From DATGMP01 sp035293565 (GTDB taxonomy: Bacteria > Pseudomonadota > Alphaproteobacteria > BOG-932 > Roseiterribacteraceae), in assembly GCA_035293565.1 (NCBI GenBank), contig DATGMP010000160.1, positions 1-64,000 on the forward strand: a stretch of DNA of 64,000 bases, given 5' to 3'. Positions 1 to 8,294 of the stretch are shown one piece after another. The position numbers and the translations under genes were made by a program. Every line of letters begins with the position of its first letter. Within the stretch, counting starts at the first letter, position 1. Under the pieces are notes generated by a model. It was given only the letters and a program-made list of their open reading frames with translations, was not told the origin of the DNA and made no database searches.

Positions 1-2
1 CT

Positions 3-77
3 TTCCCTGTCCTCGCCAAACCAACCGAGATCCAGCGCCGCGCTCTCGAACTCCTCTGCCTCAACCCCGACCCGTAG
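3..77 (+). other. possible C-terminal tail of an unidentified ORF (transposase-like?)
   Basis: A frame open from the window edge ends with TAG at 75-77 and encodes a tail containing AKPTEIQRRALELL. This resembles the C-terminal ends of some transposases, but that is memory-based and unproven. It lies directly before a PhzF remnant that lacks its 5' part, which would fit an insertion that truncated phzF. Only the last 24 codons are in the window, so identity stays open. Confidence 0.15.
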
Positions 78-126
78 ACAGGACGCAACATAAAATGCGA
101 GTCATATCAACCAGCTCGTTCAAAAC

Positions 127-405
127 TTGGGCAAAGTTCGGATTAAGGTTCGCCTGTGGGCACCGTCCTTCGGCATCGCCGAGGACCCCGCCACGGGCTC
201 GGCTGCGGCGACACTCGTTGCGAGCCTTGCCCAAATGCTGCCGGAACCCTCCGGCCGTTTCGCCTGGACGATCGAGCAAGGCGCAGAGATCGGCCGGCCG
301 AGCCTGATCGAAGCCGAGGCGGAGAAACGGGACGGCGCGGTGGTCCGAATCAGCGTCGGCGGCTCGGCCGTGATCGTGGCCGAAGGAACGCTGAGATCAC
401 CCTAG
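127..405 (+). pseudogene. PhzF-family isomerase/epimerase, C-terminal remnant
   Basis: The reading frame carries EDPATGSAAATLVASLA near its start, the signature of the C-terminal half of PhzF-family isomerases. These are usually close to 280-300 residues. Only about 92 codons remain, and no upstream half is present in any frame of the first 126 bases. The only nearby initiator is a TTG without a convincing ribosome site. The end, with an SVGGSAVIVAEGTL-like strand, looks intact and its TAG at 403-405 overlaps the convergent RND permease gene by 9 bases. I infer a 5'-truncated, non-functional gene. An alternative is a full gene split by the event that placed the ORF tail at 3-77. Confidence 0.6.
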
Positions 406-3400
406 CGCCTTCACATTGGTGCCGAGCGCGGCGATCTCGCGATTGCGGAGCGAGTTGACGCCCGCGCGGTGGTCCTCCGCGAGGAAGGTGTAGACCGCCG
501 GCAGCACGAACAGCGTGAAAAGCGTGCCGACCGTCATGCCGCTGGCGATCACCAGTCCGATCGAGAAGCGGCTGGCGGCGCCGGCGCCGGTGGCGGCGAG
601 CAGCGGCACGACGCCCAGCACCATGGCGGCTGTCGTCATCAGGATGGGGCGGAGCCGGATGCAAGCGGCTTCCTGGATGGCGGTGCGACGGTCGACCCGA
701 TGGCTGCGCTGCAGATCGTTGGCGAAGGCAACCATCAGAATGCCGTGCTTGCTGATCAGGCCAATCAGCGTCACGAGTCCGACTTGGCTGTAGATGTTGA
801 CCGTCGCGCCCTCAAGCCCCGCCATCTGGAACAAGCCGCCGAAGAAGAGCGGGATCAACGCCCCGCAGATCGACATCGGCACGCTGACCAGGATCACCAG
901 CGGATCGCGGGCGCTCTCGAATTGCGCCGCGAGCACCAGATAGATCACCAGCAGCGCGAAGACGAAGGTCATCACCAGCGAATTGCCTTCGGTCACATAC
1001 TGGCGCGCATCGGACAGATAATCGTGGCCGAACTCGGCCGGCAGCAGCCGCTTGGCCGCGCTCTCCATGAAGTCGACCGCCTGACCCATCGTCACTTCCG
1101 GCAAGGGAACGGCCTGGAAGGTGGCTGAATTGAGCTGATTGTACTCGACCAGCGCATTGGGCTCCGTCGTATTCTCGACCGAGACCAGAGTCGAAAGCGG
1201 GATCTGCTGGCCGCTCGCGGTCGCGACATAGAACTTGGTCAGCTGGTCGGCGCTGAGCCGGCTGCTGCGCGGGACCTGCGGGATCACCTCGTAGGAGCGG
1301 CCGTTCAGGTTGAAGCGGTTGACGTAATTCTCACCGACCAAGGCCGCCAAGGTATTGGCGATCGACGACATCGATACGCCGAGATTGTTCGCCTTGGCAT
1401 GGTCGATCTTGAGCTTGGTCGTCGGCGTGTTGAAATCGAGATCGCTGTCGACATAGGCGAACAGCCCGCTTTTTCGCGCCTCGGCCTTGATCTGCTCCAT
1501 CACGCGGAAAATCGATTCGTATCCGTCGATCGACGTGATGACCATCTGCGCCGGCGGGCCGCCGATCGATCCCGGAAGCGAAGAAGGCATCAGGACGCTG
1601 AGCCGGATGCCGGTCACCTGGTTCGCCATGTCTTGAAGCTGCCGCTGAACCTGGCTCGCGGTGCGCGTGCGCTCGTCCCACGGCTTGAAGTGGAAGACGA
1701 ACATCCCGTTATTGGGGCCCGCCCCGCCGCCGCCGCCGCTGAAGCCGTTGAAGTTCACGCGGCGCTCGAGCTCGGGAATCGTCCGCGCCAACAGCTCCAT
1801 CTGATGCGTGTAGGCATCGGTATAGTCGAGATTGGCGTATTGCGGGCCCTTGACCATGCCGAAGACGAAGCCCTGGTCCTCGGGCGGCGCGAGCTCGCTG
1901 CGCGAATCCGTGTAGAGAAAGAAGATGCTGCCCAGCACGACGGCGGCGAACAGCAGCGTCGCCGAGCGATAGTTGAGCGACGCTTCGAGCAGACGCCCAT
2001 AGATCTTTGTGAAACGATCATAGGCATGTTCGACCCAATGCTCGAACCGCCCTTCCTGCTGGGTCAGCATCAGCGACGCCATCATCGGCGACAGGGTCAG
2101 CGCCACGATGCCCGAGATCAGCACCGAACCGGCGAGCGTGAAGGCGAATTCGCGGAAGAGCACGCCCGTGAGGCCGCCCAAAAAGCCGATCGGCGCGTAG
2201 ACCGCGGCGAGCGTGATCGTCATCGCGACGACCGGCCCCACGATCTCGCGCGCCCCGACGAGCGCCGCCTGAACGGGGGTGAGTCCTTCGCGGATGTGGC
2301 GATGGACGTTCTCGACGACGACGATCGCGTCGTCGACCACGAGACCGATCGCCAGCACCATTGCGAGCAAGGTCAGCATGTTGATCGAGAAGCCGGCTGC
2401 CAGCATGAGCGCCGCCGAACCGACGATCGACAGCGGGATGGTGACGATCGGGATGACCACCGAGCGGAGCGTGCCCAGCGACACGAACACCACGACGACG
2501 ACGATTGCGACCGCCTCGGCCAGCGTGCGCGTTACCTCGTCGATCGAGGCCTGGATGTAAAGGGTGGCGTCATACACCGTCCCCATATGGAGCGCCGGCG
2601 GCAGGTCGCGTGAAATCTGCGCCATCTTCACGCGCAGATCCTTGACGATCGAGAGCGGATTGCCCGTCGGGGTCGAATTGACCAGGAGCATCACCGCCCG
2701 GCGCCCGTCGATCCAGCCGGACTGCGTCACGCTCTGCTGGTCGAGATCGACGGTCGCGATATCCTTCATGCGAACGATCGAATCGTTCTGCGCCTTGACC
2801 ACCATGTCGCGGAACTGATCGACGTCCTCGAGGCCGGTGTTCACCTCGATGTTGCCGATGGTGAAATAGCCCTTCGTTTGCCCGGGCGCCGCTTGGACAT
2901 TGTTGGCGAGCAGCGCGTTCTGAACGTCCTCGCCGGTGATCCCGCGCGCGGCCATGCGCTCCGGGTCGAGCCAGAGGCGCATCGCGAAGGTTCCGCCGCC
3001 CGCCACATCGACCGAACCCACGCCGGGCACGGTCTCGAGAATGGGCACGACGGTGCGCGAGACATAGTCCGCGATCTGCGGCGGCTTCATCACGTCGCTG
3101 GAGAAGGCGATGAACAGGATGCCGGCTGGACCCTGATTGCTTTGCTTTTGGACGACCGGGTCATTGGCCTCTCGCGGGATCTGGTTCTTGACCTGCTGAA
3201 CCTTCGACAAGACCTCGGTCAGCGCCGCGTCGGCATCGTAATTCAGCCGCAGATAGACGGTGATGTTGCTCCGCCCCTGCGTCGAGGAGGCGGTGACGTA
3301 ATCGATTCCCTCGGTCGACGAGATTGCCTGCTCGATCGGCTGAGTGATGAAGCCCTGCATATAGTCGGGCGCAGCGCCCGGATAGGTCGTCTGCACCGTG

Positions 3401-3534
3401 ATCATCGCCGATTCGACCTTGGGATATTGCCGGATCGGCAAATCCATCAGGGCGCGGAATCCGACGAAGAAGATCAGCAGGCTGACGACCGTGGCGAGGA
3501 TCGGCCGCTTGATGAAAATATCGGTGAAGAACAT
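397..3534 (-). CDS. RND multidrug efflux transporter permease (AcrB/MexF-like)
   Basis: Inner-membrane proton antiporter of a tripartite efflux pump of the HAE1 type. About 1045 residues, the normal family length. It starts MFFTDIFIKRPILATVV, the usual first transmembrane helix, and has the TM4 proton-relay pair in GLVVDDAIVVVENV near residues 400-410. Large periplasmic loops precede TM2 and TM8, and a second transmembrane bundle fills the C-terminal part. The ATG at 3534 overlaps the adaptor stop in TGATG, so translation is coupled. A TTG three bases upstream also lies in frame, but ATG is preferred. No outer-membrane channel gene is adjacent, so a TolC/OprM-type partner must be encoded elsewhere. 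The substrate cannot be deduced. Confidence 0.95.
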   Translation of the reverse strand: MFFTDIFIKRPILATVVSLLIFFVGFRALMDLPIRQYPKVESAMITVQTTYPGAAPDYMQGFITQPIEQAISSTEGIDYVTASSTQGRSNITVYLRLNYDADAALTEVLSKVQQVKNQIPREANDPVVQKQSNQGPAGILFIAFSSDVMKPPQIADYVSRTVVPILETVPGVGSVDVAGGGTFAMRLWLDPERMAARGITGEDVQNALLANNVQAAPGQTKGYFTIGNIEVNTGLEDVDQFRDMVVKAQNDSIVRMKDIATVDLDQQSVTQSGWIDGRRAVMLLVNSTPTGNPLSIVKDLRVKMAQISRDLPPALHMGTVYDATLYIQASIDEVTRTLAEAVAIVVVVVFVSLGTLRSVVIPIVTIPLSIVGSAALMLAAGFSINMLTLLAMVLAIGLVVDDAIVVVENVHRHIREGLTPVQAALVGAREIVGPVVAMTITLAAVYAPIGFLGGLTGVLFREFAFTLAGSVLISGIVALTLSPMMASLMLTQQEGRFEHWVEHAYDRFTKIYGRLLEASLNYRSATLLFAAVVLGSIFFLYTDSRSELAPPEDQGFVFGMVKGPQYANLDYTDAYTHQMELLARTIPELERRVNFNGFSGGGGGAGPNNGMFVFHFKPWDERTRTASQVQRQLQDMANQVTGIRLSVLMPSSLPGSIGGPPAQMVITSIDGYESIFRVMEQIKAEARKSGLFAYVDSDLDFNTPTTKLKIDHAKANNLGVSMSSIANTLAALVGENYVNRFNLNGRSYEVIPQVPRSSRLSADQLTKFYVATASGQQIPLSTLVSVENTTEPNALVEYNQLNSATFQAVPLPEVTMGQAVDFMESAAKRLLPAEFGHDYLSDARQYVTEGNSLVMTFVFALLVIYLVLAAQFESARDPLVILVSVPMSICGALIPLFFGGLFQMAGLEGATVNIYSQVGLVTLIGLISKHGILMVAFANDLQRSHRVDRRTAIQEAACIRLRPILMTTAAMVLGVVPLLAATGAGAASRFSIGLVIASGMTVGTLFTLFVLPAVYTFLAEDHRAGVNSLRNREIAALGTNVKALG

Positions 3535-4757
3535 CAATAGGCCGTCGTGGCGGGCGGAGTCGAAAGCGGATCGCCCGGCAGGATCGTGACCGGGGTCTCG
3601 TTGTTCAGCCTGAGCTGACCGGACGCGGCAACCCGATCGCCGGGCTTGAGGCCCGACAGGATGGCCACCTTGCCGTCGAAGCGTTCGCCGATCTTCACGA
3701 AGGTTCGCGCCACCTTGAGGATGGGCTTGCCCTGATCGTCCTTGCCCGCCTCCTGGACGAGGAACACCGAGTCGCCATAGAGGCTGTAGTCGACGGCTGT
3801 CTCGGGCACGGTGACGACGTTCGGCGCCTCGGGCAGCACCACGTCGACATCGGCGAACATGCCGGGCATCAGCGCATGATCGGCGTTGTCCATCGTCGCC
3901 TGGACCATGATCGTGCGGGTCTGGGCGCTGATCTGCGGCTCGATTGCCGTCACCTTCGCTTCGAAGACGCGGCCGGGATAGGCATCGGCATGGAGCCGTG
4001 CGGGCTGGCCGACATGGATCTGGCTCGCGACCTGCTCGGGAAGCGTGAAATTGATCCAGAGCGAGGACAGATCGGTCAGGGTCACGATCGGGCCGCCCGG
4101 ATTGAGATAGCCGCCGAGATTCACCTGCCGAATGCCGAGCTGGCCCGAGAAGGGCGCCCGTATCAGCTTCTGCGCGATCAACGCCTCGGTCTTGGCGATA
4201 TTGGCCTGGGCCTGGTCCAGCAACGATTGCTGCTGGTCGACCACCTGCCGGCTTTGGAAGTTCTGCGCGCTCAAGGCCTTGTCGCGGGCCAGGTTGGCCG
4301 CGGCGAGCCGCGCCTGCGCCTGGTAATTGGCAAGGTCTCCGCGTTCGGGCGCGTCATTGATCTGTATGAGCGGATCGCCGGCGTTCACGGTGGCGCCGGG
4401 CTCGAAGAAGACTTGCGTGATGCGGCCGCCGACCTCGGGGGCCACCGTCACCTGCCGGACCGCCTGCAACGTGCCGATACCGGAGAGGTATCTCGGTACG
4501 GAACGGCTTTCCGCGACGGCGGCGGTGATCGGCGTGGGCGGCCGTGGCTGCGCCATCATCGCCGTGACCATGTGCTGGCTGAACAGCCGATAGCCGTAGA
4601 AGACTGCAATTACCGCCAGCAGGATGATTCCGGTGAGGCGGAAAGCACGGCGCCGACGGGCCGCGGTCGCATGCGGCACCGCGACCGGCGCCGCCGTGCG
4701 GTCGGGCAGGTCGCGATCCAGCGCTATCGGCTTTTCGTTCCTCAAATCATCCGGCAT
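3534..4757 (-). CDS. RND efflux periplasmic adaptor (membrane fusion protein)
   Basis: About 407 residues. A basic N-terminal segment is followed by one membrane anchor near residues 40-58 (GIILLAVIAVFYGYRLF). Then come a lipoyl-like half motif (VAPEVGGRITQVFFEPG), a coiled-coil hairpin rich in Ala, Gln and Asp, the second lipoyl half (LIRAPFSGQLGIRQVNLGGY), and beta-barrel and membrane-proximal domains. This is the HlyD/AcrA architecture. It bridges the permease encoded just downstream to an outer-membrane channel. The ATG at 4757 has GGAAA upstream at suitable spacing, and the frame cannot extend far because an in-frame TAG lies upstream. A 17-codon ORF overlaps its start (see 4747-4800). 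Confidence 0.93.
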   Translation of the reverse strand: MPDDLRNEKPIALDRDLPDRTAAPVAVPHATAARRRRAFRLTGIILLAVIAVFYGYRLFSQHMVTAMMAQPRPPTPITAAVAESRSVPRYLSGIGTLQAVRQVTVAPEVGGRITQVFFEPGATVNAGDPLIQINDAPERGDLANYQAQARLAAANLARDKALSAQNFQSRQVVDQQQSLLDQAQANIAKTEALIAQKLIRAPFSGQLGIRQVNLGGYLNPGGPIVTLTDLSSLWINFTLPEQVASQIHVGQPARLHADAYPGRVFEAKVTAIEPQISAQTRTIMVQATMDNADHALMPGMFADVDVVLPEAPNVVTVPETAVDYSLYGDSVFLVQEAGKDDQGKPILKVARTFVKIGERFDGKVAILSGLKPGDRVAASGQLRLNNETPVTILPGDPLSTPPATTAY

Positions 4758-4800
4758 CAGCTGTTTCCGCGAACTCTAAACACAAAAAGGGCCCGCCCAT
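4747..4800 (-). CDS. possible leader peptide ORF upstream of the efflux adaptor
   Basis: A 17-codon ORF (MGGPFLCLEFAETADAG) begins with ATG at 4800, preceded on the minus strand by a strong purine tract, AGAGGGAGGG. Its TGA at 4747-4749 lies just beyond the adaptor ATG at 4757, so the two frames overlap. This layout fits a translated leader that couples or controls adaptor translation. It could also be a chance ORF with a misleading ribosome site. Only sequence geometry supports it. Confidence 0.35.
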   Translation of the reverse strand: MGGPFLCLEFAETADAG

Positions 4801-4828
4801 GCGGTGCCCTCCCTCTTTTGACAATGCA

Positions 4829-4839
4829 ACAGACTGTCT
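4829..4839. promoter_or_regulatory. overlapping short inverted repeats, candidate repressor operator
   Basis: ACAGACTGT and AGACTGTCT, both perfect short dyads, overlap between the RND operon and potI. Such dyads are typical of TetR-family operators, and RND pumps are often controlled by TetR repressors. No regulator gene is adjacent, so the assignment is inferred from position. Confidence 0.25.
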
Positions 4840-4901
4840 CATTACCACATTAATGAATATTTTCCTGCGAAAACCCTTCACAACGTGAAAAACGCGCCGA
4901 T

Positions 4902-5708
4902 TCAGGCTGCGGCAGAGCGGCGCTGCAAAAGGGTGGCGGAGAGCGTGACGATCGCTGCCACCCCCACAATCACCGTGCCGAGCGCGTTGATCTCGGGGCT
5001 GACCCCGAGCTTTACGCTGGAGAAGACGAGCAGGGGCAGCGTCGTAGCGCCCGGACCCGTGACGAAAGCCGTGATCACGAAATCGTCGAGGCTCAGCGAA
5101 AAGCTGAGGAGCCAGGCCGCCGCCAAGGCTGGCGCGATCAGCGGCAGCACGACCGCAAAAAAAGCCCGCATCGGGCGGGCGCCCAGGTCGGAGGCAGCCT
5201 CCTCCAGCGATGGGTCGAGGCCGGCCAGCCGCGCCTGGATCGCGACGGTCGCGTAGGCGACCGCGAAGGTGATATGGGCGATGGCGATCGTCACCGCGCC
5301 GCGGCCCTGCGGCCAGCCGATCAGTCGCTCGAGCGCAACGAAAAGCAGCAGCATGGACAGGCCGGTCGTGACTTCCGGCAGCACCAGCGGCGCGGCGACG
5401 AGACCCGACAGCAGCGAACGAGCCCGGAATCGCCCGAAACGGGTGAGCGCATAGGCGGCGAACGTCCCGATCACGACCGCCCCGGTGGCGGCGGTCGCGG
5501 CAATCGACAGAGACAGGCGCACGGCTTCCAGGACTTTGGCGTCCTGGGCGAGCGCCGCGTACCATTTGGTCGAGAAGCCCGACCATACGGTGACCAGCCG
5601 CGATTCGTTGAAGGAATAGACGATCACCGAAAGGATCGGCGCAAACAGGAAGGCGTAGCCCAACGCCAAAACGGTCACGCCCGCGATCTGTGCGGCGCGG
5701 CTCTTCAC
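4902..5708 (-). CDS. potI: polyamine-type ABC transporter permease (PotC/PotI-like)
   Basis: 268 residues. Inner-membrane permease of a PotFGHI-type importer. It starts at GTG 5708 (VKSRAAQIAG), overlapping the potH stop in GTGA. A first helix near residues 10-30 is followed by the binding-protein-dependent transport domain with about six helices. The EAA loop reads EEAASDLGARPMRAFFAVVLPL, in two parts of a conserved ATPase-contact motif. As last gene of the pot operon it pairs with PotH. The family is specific for spermidine/putrescine or related cationic or opine-like substrates, so the exact substrate is inferred. Confidence 0.9.
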   Translation of the reverse strand: MKSRAAQIAGVTVLALGYAFLFAPILSVIVYSFNESRLVTVWSGFSTKWYAALAQDAKVLEAVRLSLSIAATAATGAVVIGTFAAYALTRFGRFRARSLLSGLVAAPLVLPEVTTGLSMLLLFVALERLIGWPQGRGAVTIAIAHITFAVAYATVAIQARLAGLDPSLEEAASDLGARPMRAFFAVVLPLIAPALAAAWLLSFSLSLDDFVITAFVTGPGATTLPLLVFSSVKLGVSPEINALGTVIVGVAAIVTLSATLLQRRSAAA

Positions 5709-6607
5709 GGCGTGCGCCCTGCGCCGGCCTGACGACGCTGGATGAGCAGGATCGGCGCGGCAAGGACCAGCAGCAGCGCGACCGCGATCGCCGAAGCCGC
5801 CGGCCAGTCGCGGTTCGCGAAGAACTCCGTCCACAGTACGGTCCCGATCATCGGCAGCTTGGCCGAGCCCAACAGCTCGGGGATCACGAACTCGCCGCAG
5901 GCCGGCACGAAAACCAGCAGCGCGCCGGCCACCGTGCCCGCAGCCGACAGCGGCAGCGTCACCCGGAAGAAGGCGGACCAGGGATGCGCGCCCAGATCGG
6001 CCGCGGCTTCGAGCAACGTCCAGTCGAGCTTCTCGAGCGTCGCGTAGAGCGGCAGCACCAGGAACGGCAAATAGGCGTAGACCATCCCGATCAGCACCGC
6101 CGCCTGGGTATTGAGGATCACGATCGGATGATCGATCAGCCCCAGATGCATGAGGAAGCCGTTCAGGAGCCCGTTGTCCTTGAGGATCCCCATCCAGGCA
6201 TAGACCCGGATGAGAAACGAGGTCCAAAAGGGCAGGATGACCAGCATGACCAGGATCGGCTGGATCCGCTTCGGCGCGCGCGCCATGACATAGGCGATGG
6301 GATAGCCGATCAAGAGGCAGAGCGCCGTCGTCGCGCCGGCCATCAGGATGGAATTCACGAACGCGAGCAGATAGAGCCGATCGCTGGCCAGCAGATCGAA
6401 GCTGTCGAGACTGAGATTGAAGGCCGGATGGCCGCCTTGCCAACGAAGCGGCGCTTCGATCGGTGGCGAACCATAACCGGCGATCGAGAAGCTGATCACC
6501 AGCACGATCAGGAACGGCACCGCCACGAACAGCGCGAGCCATCCCCAAGGGAGCGCAAGCGCCGCGACCCGGCGCTTGGCGGGGGTAAGGCGGAACGGCG
6601 ATGTCAC
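5705..6607 (-). CDS. potH: polyamine-type ABC transporter permease (PotB/PotH-like)
   Basis: 300 residues starting at GTG 6607 (VTSPFRLTPAKRR), which overlaps the stop of the NTF2-like gene in GTGA. A longer frame exists upstream, but it would overlap that gene by about 200 bases and lacks membrane-protein character. The protein has a long first helix (LALFVAVPFLIVLVISFSI), a periplasmic loop, and the permease domain with the EAA loop EAAADLGAHPWSAFFRVTLP. It forms the membrane channel with PotI, energised by the PotA ATPase encoded upstream. Confidence 0.9.
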   Translation of the reverse strand: MTSPFRLTPAKRRVAALALPWGWLALFVAVPFLIVLVISFSIAGYGSPPIEAPLRWQGGHPAFNLSLDSFDLLASDRLYLLAFVNSILMAGATTALCLLIGYPIAYVMARAPKRIQPILVMLVILPFWTSFLIRVYAWMGILKDNGLLNGFLMHLGLIDHPIVILNTQAAVLIGMVYAYLPFLVLPLYATLEKLDWTLLEAAADLGAHPWSAFFRVTLPLSAAGTVAGALLVFVPACGEFVIPELLGSAKLPMIGTVLWTEFFANRDWPAASAIAVALLLVLAAPILLIQRRQAGAGRTP

Positions 6608-7215
6608 TTCGCGTCGAGAAAGGGCGGGAGCACGCCGGCCGGATGCCGGTAGGCCGGATCCTTCGGATACGGCGCGAGCGGTGCATCGCCCGGATGCTTG
6701 AAGCCGTGATCGGCGAGATAGTGATAGGTGATGTTCGGCCGCTCGGTCAGCGGATCGCAAAATTCGGAGATGCGGTGGAACTGGCTGTACCAGAGCTGCC
6801 ACCGGCCATCGGCCTTCAGATATTTGTCGCGATAGAAGGCGGTGCCGTAGAGACGAATGTTGCGGCGGAACTCATAGAGGTCGTCATAGAGATACCAGGT
6901 GGCCAGCGCCTCGGTGTCGCTCAGTATGTCGATCTCGCCATTGTGGCCGTGATGATGCGAGATCATCTCCGCGTGGGCGCCCTCCTTGACCATCTGCAGA
7001 TACGCGTCGCGGCCCTTCAACACCATCGAATAGACGCCCGCGACCACGGAGAGCGTGACCTCCGGATGAAGCACCTCCTTCATCCCTTCGAGGTCGGCGG
7101 TGTCGAAGCAGCGCCAATATTTGTATTTCGTGCGGCGCACCGCCTCGATGTCGCGCAGGCGTTGGACCTCGGCCCTGAGCTCCTTGATCTCTTTCAGCAG
7201 GTCAGATTCGGACAT
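6604..7215 (-). CDS. nuclear transport factor 2 / SnoaL-like protein
   Basis: 203 residues with no signal peptide. The N-terminal 35 residues form a charged coiled-coil-like helix (LLKEIKELRAEVQRLRDIEA), followed by a SnoaL-like NTF2 cone fold at about residues 25-150, with YWRCFDTADLEGMKEVLHP and a histidine-rich loop EMISHHHGHNGEIDI. The C-terminal 50 residues are proline-rich. Such proteins bind or turn over small hydrophobic ligands, and no reaction can be assigned. It sits inside the pot operon between the ATPase and permease genes and overlaps potH in GTGA, so it is co-translated with the transporter. The context suggests action on the imported substrate, which is inference. Confidence 0.75.
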   Translation of the reverse strand: MSESDLLKEIKELRAEVQRLRDIEAVRRTKYKYWRCFDTADLEGMKEVLHPEVTLSVVAGVYSMVLKGRDAYLQMVKEGAHAEMISHHHGHNGEIDILSDTEALATWYLYDDLYEFRRNIRLYGTAFYRDKYLKADGRWQLWYSQFHRISEFCDPLTERPNITYHYLADHGFKHPGDAPLAPYPKDPAYRHPAGVLPPFLDAK

Positions 7216-7241
7216 GCGCGCTTCCTCTCGCTTGCTGGCTT

Positions 7242-8294
7242 CTATCGCGTGAGCACGATCGGCGCGTCTTCCGGCCAGGACAGGAAGACGCGATCGCCCG
7301 GCTCGGGGTCGCCTGCCCGGGTCGCGGCCGCGACCCGGAATTCAGTCCCGGATTCAAGTCGGACGCGGTAAAGCGAGAAGTCGCCATGGAAGGCCACCGC
7401 TTCGACCGTACAGTTCGCCGCCGCGCTGGACGGAGCGCGCGATAAGGCGACCCGCTCGGGACGCAGCGCGATCCAGCCGGCGGCCGGAAGCGGATCCGCA
7501 ATGGCGATCTCGATCCCGAGCGCAGGCACCCGGGCCCGTCCCGCAACGGATGGGATCGCCTCCAGAATGTTCGCGCCGCCGATGAAGTCGGCGACGAAGC
7601 GGCATTGCGGCCGCTCATAGACCTGGCGCGGAGTCCCGACCTCGACGACGCGTCCCTTATCCATGATCGCGATCCGCGTCGACATCGCCATCGCCTCCTC
7701 CTGGTCGTGGGTCACCATCACGAAAGTGATGCCGAGCTGCCGCTGTAGCCGCATGAGCTCGAACTGGGTGTGCTCGCGGAGCTTCTTGTCGAGCGCCGAC
7801 AGCGGCTCGTCCAGGAGCAGCACCTTGGGCCGCAGCACGAGCGCCCGGGCCAGCGCCACGCGCTGACGCTGCCCGCCCGACAGCTGCGCGGGCTTGCGGG
7901 CGGCCAATTCGCGGAGCTGGACCATCTCGAGCGTCTCGGCGACGCGCTTTTTAATCGCGACTCGCTCGACACCTGCCTGCCTCAGCCCGAATCCGACATT
8001 CGCCTCGACGCTCATATGCGGGAAGAGCGCATAGGACTGGAACACCATGTTGGTCGGGCGCTCATAGGCGGGCATATCGGTCACGTCGACGCCATCGATC
8101 ACGACCCGACCCTCGCTCGGACTCTCGAAGCCGCCCAACAGGCGCAGCAACGTCGTCTTGCCGGAACCCGAGGCGCCCAGCAGCGAAAAGAGTTCGCCCG
8201 GCCGGATATCGAGGCTGACATCGTCGACGGCCGCGGTCTGGCCGAAGCGTTTGCTGAGCCGCTCCAGCCGGATCAGGGGTGCGGTGTCTCTCAT
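7242..8294 (-). CDS. potA: polyamine-type ABC transporter ATP-binding protein (PotA/PotG-like)
   Basis: 350 residues. Cytoplasmic ATPase with Walker A GASGSGKT near residue 40, Q-loop region MVFQSYALFPH, signature LSGGQRQRVALARAL near 138, Walker B and D-loop VLLLDEPLSALD, and H-loop VTHDQEEAM. A C-terminal TOBE-type regulatory domain follows from about residue 240 (ALRPERVALSRAP). The ATG at 8294 overlaps the potF stop in ATGA. It drives transport through PotH and PotI. The Pot and Fbp/Ugp ATPases look alike, so the assignment rests on the neighbours. Confidence 0.92.
   Translation of the reverse strand: MRDTAPLIRLERLSKRFGQTAAVDDVSLDIRPGELFSLLGASGSGKTTLLRLLGGFESPSEGRVVIDGVDVTDMPAYERPTNMVFQSYALFPHMSVEANVGFGLRQAGVERVAIKKRVAETLEMVQLRELAARKPAQLSGGQRQRVALARALVLRPKVLLLDEPLSALDKKLREHTQFELMRLQRQLGITFVMVTHDQEEAMAMSTRIAIMDKGRVVEVGTPRQVYERPQCRFVADFIGGANILEAIPSVAGRARVPALGIEIAIADPLPAAGWIALRPERVALSRAPSSAAANCTVEAVAFHGDFSLYRVRLESGTEFRVAAATRAGDPEPGDRVFLSWPEDAPIVLTR

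Noticed and set aside
1399..2613. Long plus-strand frame within the RND permease region
   Set aside because: Antisense shadow of the permease, with an Arg/His/Asp-rich composition typical of such frames.
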